Below, in pieces: positions 62,973 through 64,000 of a stretch of 64,000 bases of DNA. How positions within the stretch are numbered: position 1 is the stretch's first letter; each line of letters starts with the position of its first letter. The stretch covers positions 64,091,176-64,155,175 of the forward strand of contig CM049316.1 in the NCBI GenBank assembly GCA_026874595.1. The letters are read 5' to 3'. The notes under the pieces are model-generated. The model saw only the letters and a program-made list of their open reading frames with translations, searched no databases and was not told the origin of the DNA. The translations under genes and the position numbers were made by a program. This DNA is from Sipunculus nudus (lineage: Eukaryota > Annelida > Sipuncula > Golfingiida > Sipunculidae).

Positions 62973-63470
62973 GTGTAATTATATATTTGTTTAAGTCACA
63001 TGAAGAAACAGTTAAAATTTTATAAAAGTTTGTACTTAACTTTCTTTCTTATATTAATTACAGCAGGATGTCCTACCGGTAATGACAGTTTGATGAACCA
63101 TACAGTGGTCAATTCAGATATAAGTTATCTGATTTATTTGAGGAATGGAATTTATTGGTCCTCAGTTTGATCAGCACTGGATAACAAAAATATTAAGAAA
63201 TGACCTATGGGTCATGGGACTGATCTGTAAAGCCTAGCTCATATAAAGATGAGTGCTCCTTTATATGTTTGAAGACATTCTCTATAATACTTGATTTGTT
63301 TTGCACTGAATGAATGATATTCTGAATAAAGCATGATACAGTGGCAGGAATTGGTTGTAAAATCATGCTCAATTACTGAAAGAAACAAGTAAATTTGTGG
63401 AACTCATGTCCCCCACTTCTTCCTCTTGTTATATTAACTTTCTGTGATCTTCATGCTTGCCTTTTCAATA

Positions 63471-63563
63471 TGTTTTAGTTTTTATTTTCCCCTGAAGATG
63501 TCTCAACATGTCATAGTGGCTGTGTTTTAGTTTTTATTGTCCCCTGAAGATGTCTCAACATAT
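63471..63563. repeat. 52-bp tandem duplication
   Basis: TGTTTTAGTTTTTATT, then CCCCTGAAGATGTCTCAACA, occurs at 63471 and 63523. Confidence 0.85.
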
Positions 63564-63804
63564 CAGTATTAGTGTTGTAAATTGGGAACAAAAGAGAACA
63601 TTTTTGTTTGATTTGGAGCTAGAGATAATAAATGTTCAGGCAGACACTCTAAAACCATTCCCAACCAAGGTATGCATAAGAGCAATCACTGACCAAAATT
63701 GAATTTTATCGCAGGGAAATGAAAACCTGTTGGACAGACAGACAGAGGGACAGACAAACCCAAATCAATGTCCCCCTTTATGAGGAAGTGGGGGACAATA
63801 ACAA

Positions 63805-64000
63805 CTAGATATTTCTTGGCACCGCAGGTGCCATAGTATCCCCAGACAATTAATCCCCCCCCCCTTTAAGAATAGGCCCCCCCCCCATCTTCAGCGACAA
63901 TTAATATCAGACCATACTCAAAGAAAAGGTCACTCTCATAGGAAAGATCATGACCCCAATTTCAATATACATCATCCCCTAACCCATGTCTATGTATATG
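63805..64000 (-). mobile_element. Helitron-like element family A, copy 6, cut by window end
   Basis: The 3' end of a - strand copy: CTAG|T at 63805, perfect hairpin GGCACC-GCA-GGTGCC (63818-63832), then the inverted TATCCCCAGAC and the TGTTATTCT-type body text. It continues past 64000. This is probably an intron of the importin-4-like gene. Confidence 0.8.

Noticed and set aside
62760-64000. Further upstream exon of the importin-4-like gene
   Set aside because: No - strand stretch with proper splice sites and HEAT-like sequence was seen before the window end.

Overview
The window is eukaryotic nuclear DNA from an animal, most likely a bivalve or another lophotrochozoan. It is AT-rich and intron-rich, with GT-AG introns. 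Most of it is mobile-element debris: tRNA-derived SINEs, several MITE families and Helitron-like elements with internal tandem repeats. Assignment to molluscs is inferred from this repeat style and from how closely the exons resemble animal proteins. I see no sign of prokaryotic or viral genes.

Only two genes can be supported, and both are partial. On the + strand, six exons (18950-46103) encode the C-terminal 217 residues plus part of one Tyr codon of the stimulatory G protein alpha subunit (GNAS, G-alpha-s). They run from just before switch I to the receptor-binding tail, and every splice junction and phase agrees. The N-terminal half, including the P-loop, was not found and probably lies upstream. 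On the - strand, three exons (62751-58698) encode the C-terminal 106 residues of an importin-beta family protein that best fits importin-4 (IPO4). Its 5' part lies beyond 64000. The two genes are tail to tail, with about 12.6 kb between their stop codons.

Layout: 1-18949 is upstream of or intronic to the G-alpha-s gene. It holds a palindromic minisatellite (1455-1740), a 107-bp tandem repeat (2527-2850), a SINE, several MITEs and two Helitron-like elements. 18950-46103 is the exon-bearing part of G-alpha-s, with an 18.2 kb intron (21801-39957) full of SINEs, MITEs, two Helitron-like elements and a periodic array of CTATAAATAG motifs. 46104-58697 is intergenic or 3' UTR, with minisatellites and further repeat copies. 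58698-64000 is the IPO4-like gene, with one long Helitron-like element in an intron and another running off the end.

The most notable finds are structural. One Helitron-like family (six copies) has an A|TC start, a GGCACC/GGTGCC hairpin, a CTAG|T end and an asymmetric inverted repeat. A second family shares with it a GGTGGCGCCACC palindrome. There are two further MITE families whose ends and target-site duplications can be read directly, one of them inserted about 26 bp from a G-alpha-s splice donor. One Helitron-like copy carries five perfect AGGTCAAAGGTCA direct repeats. I found no evidence of a new protein-coding system. The novelty, if any, lies in the repeats.
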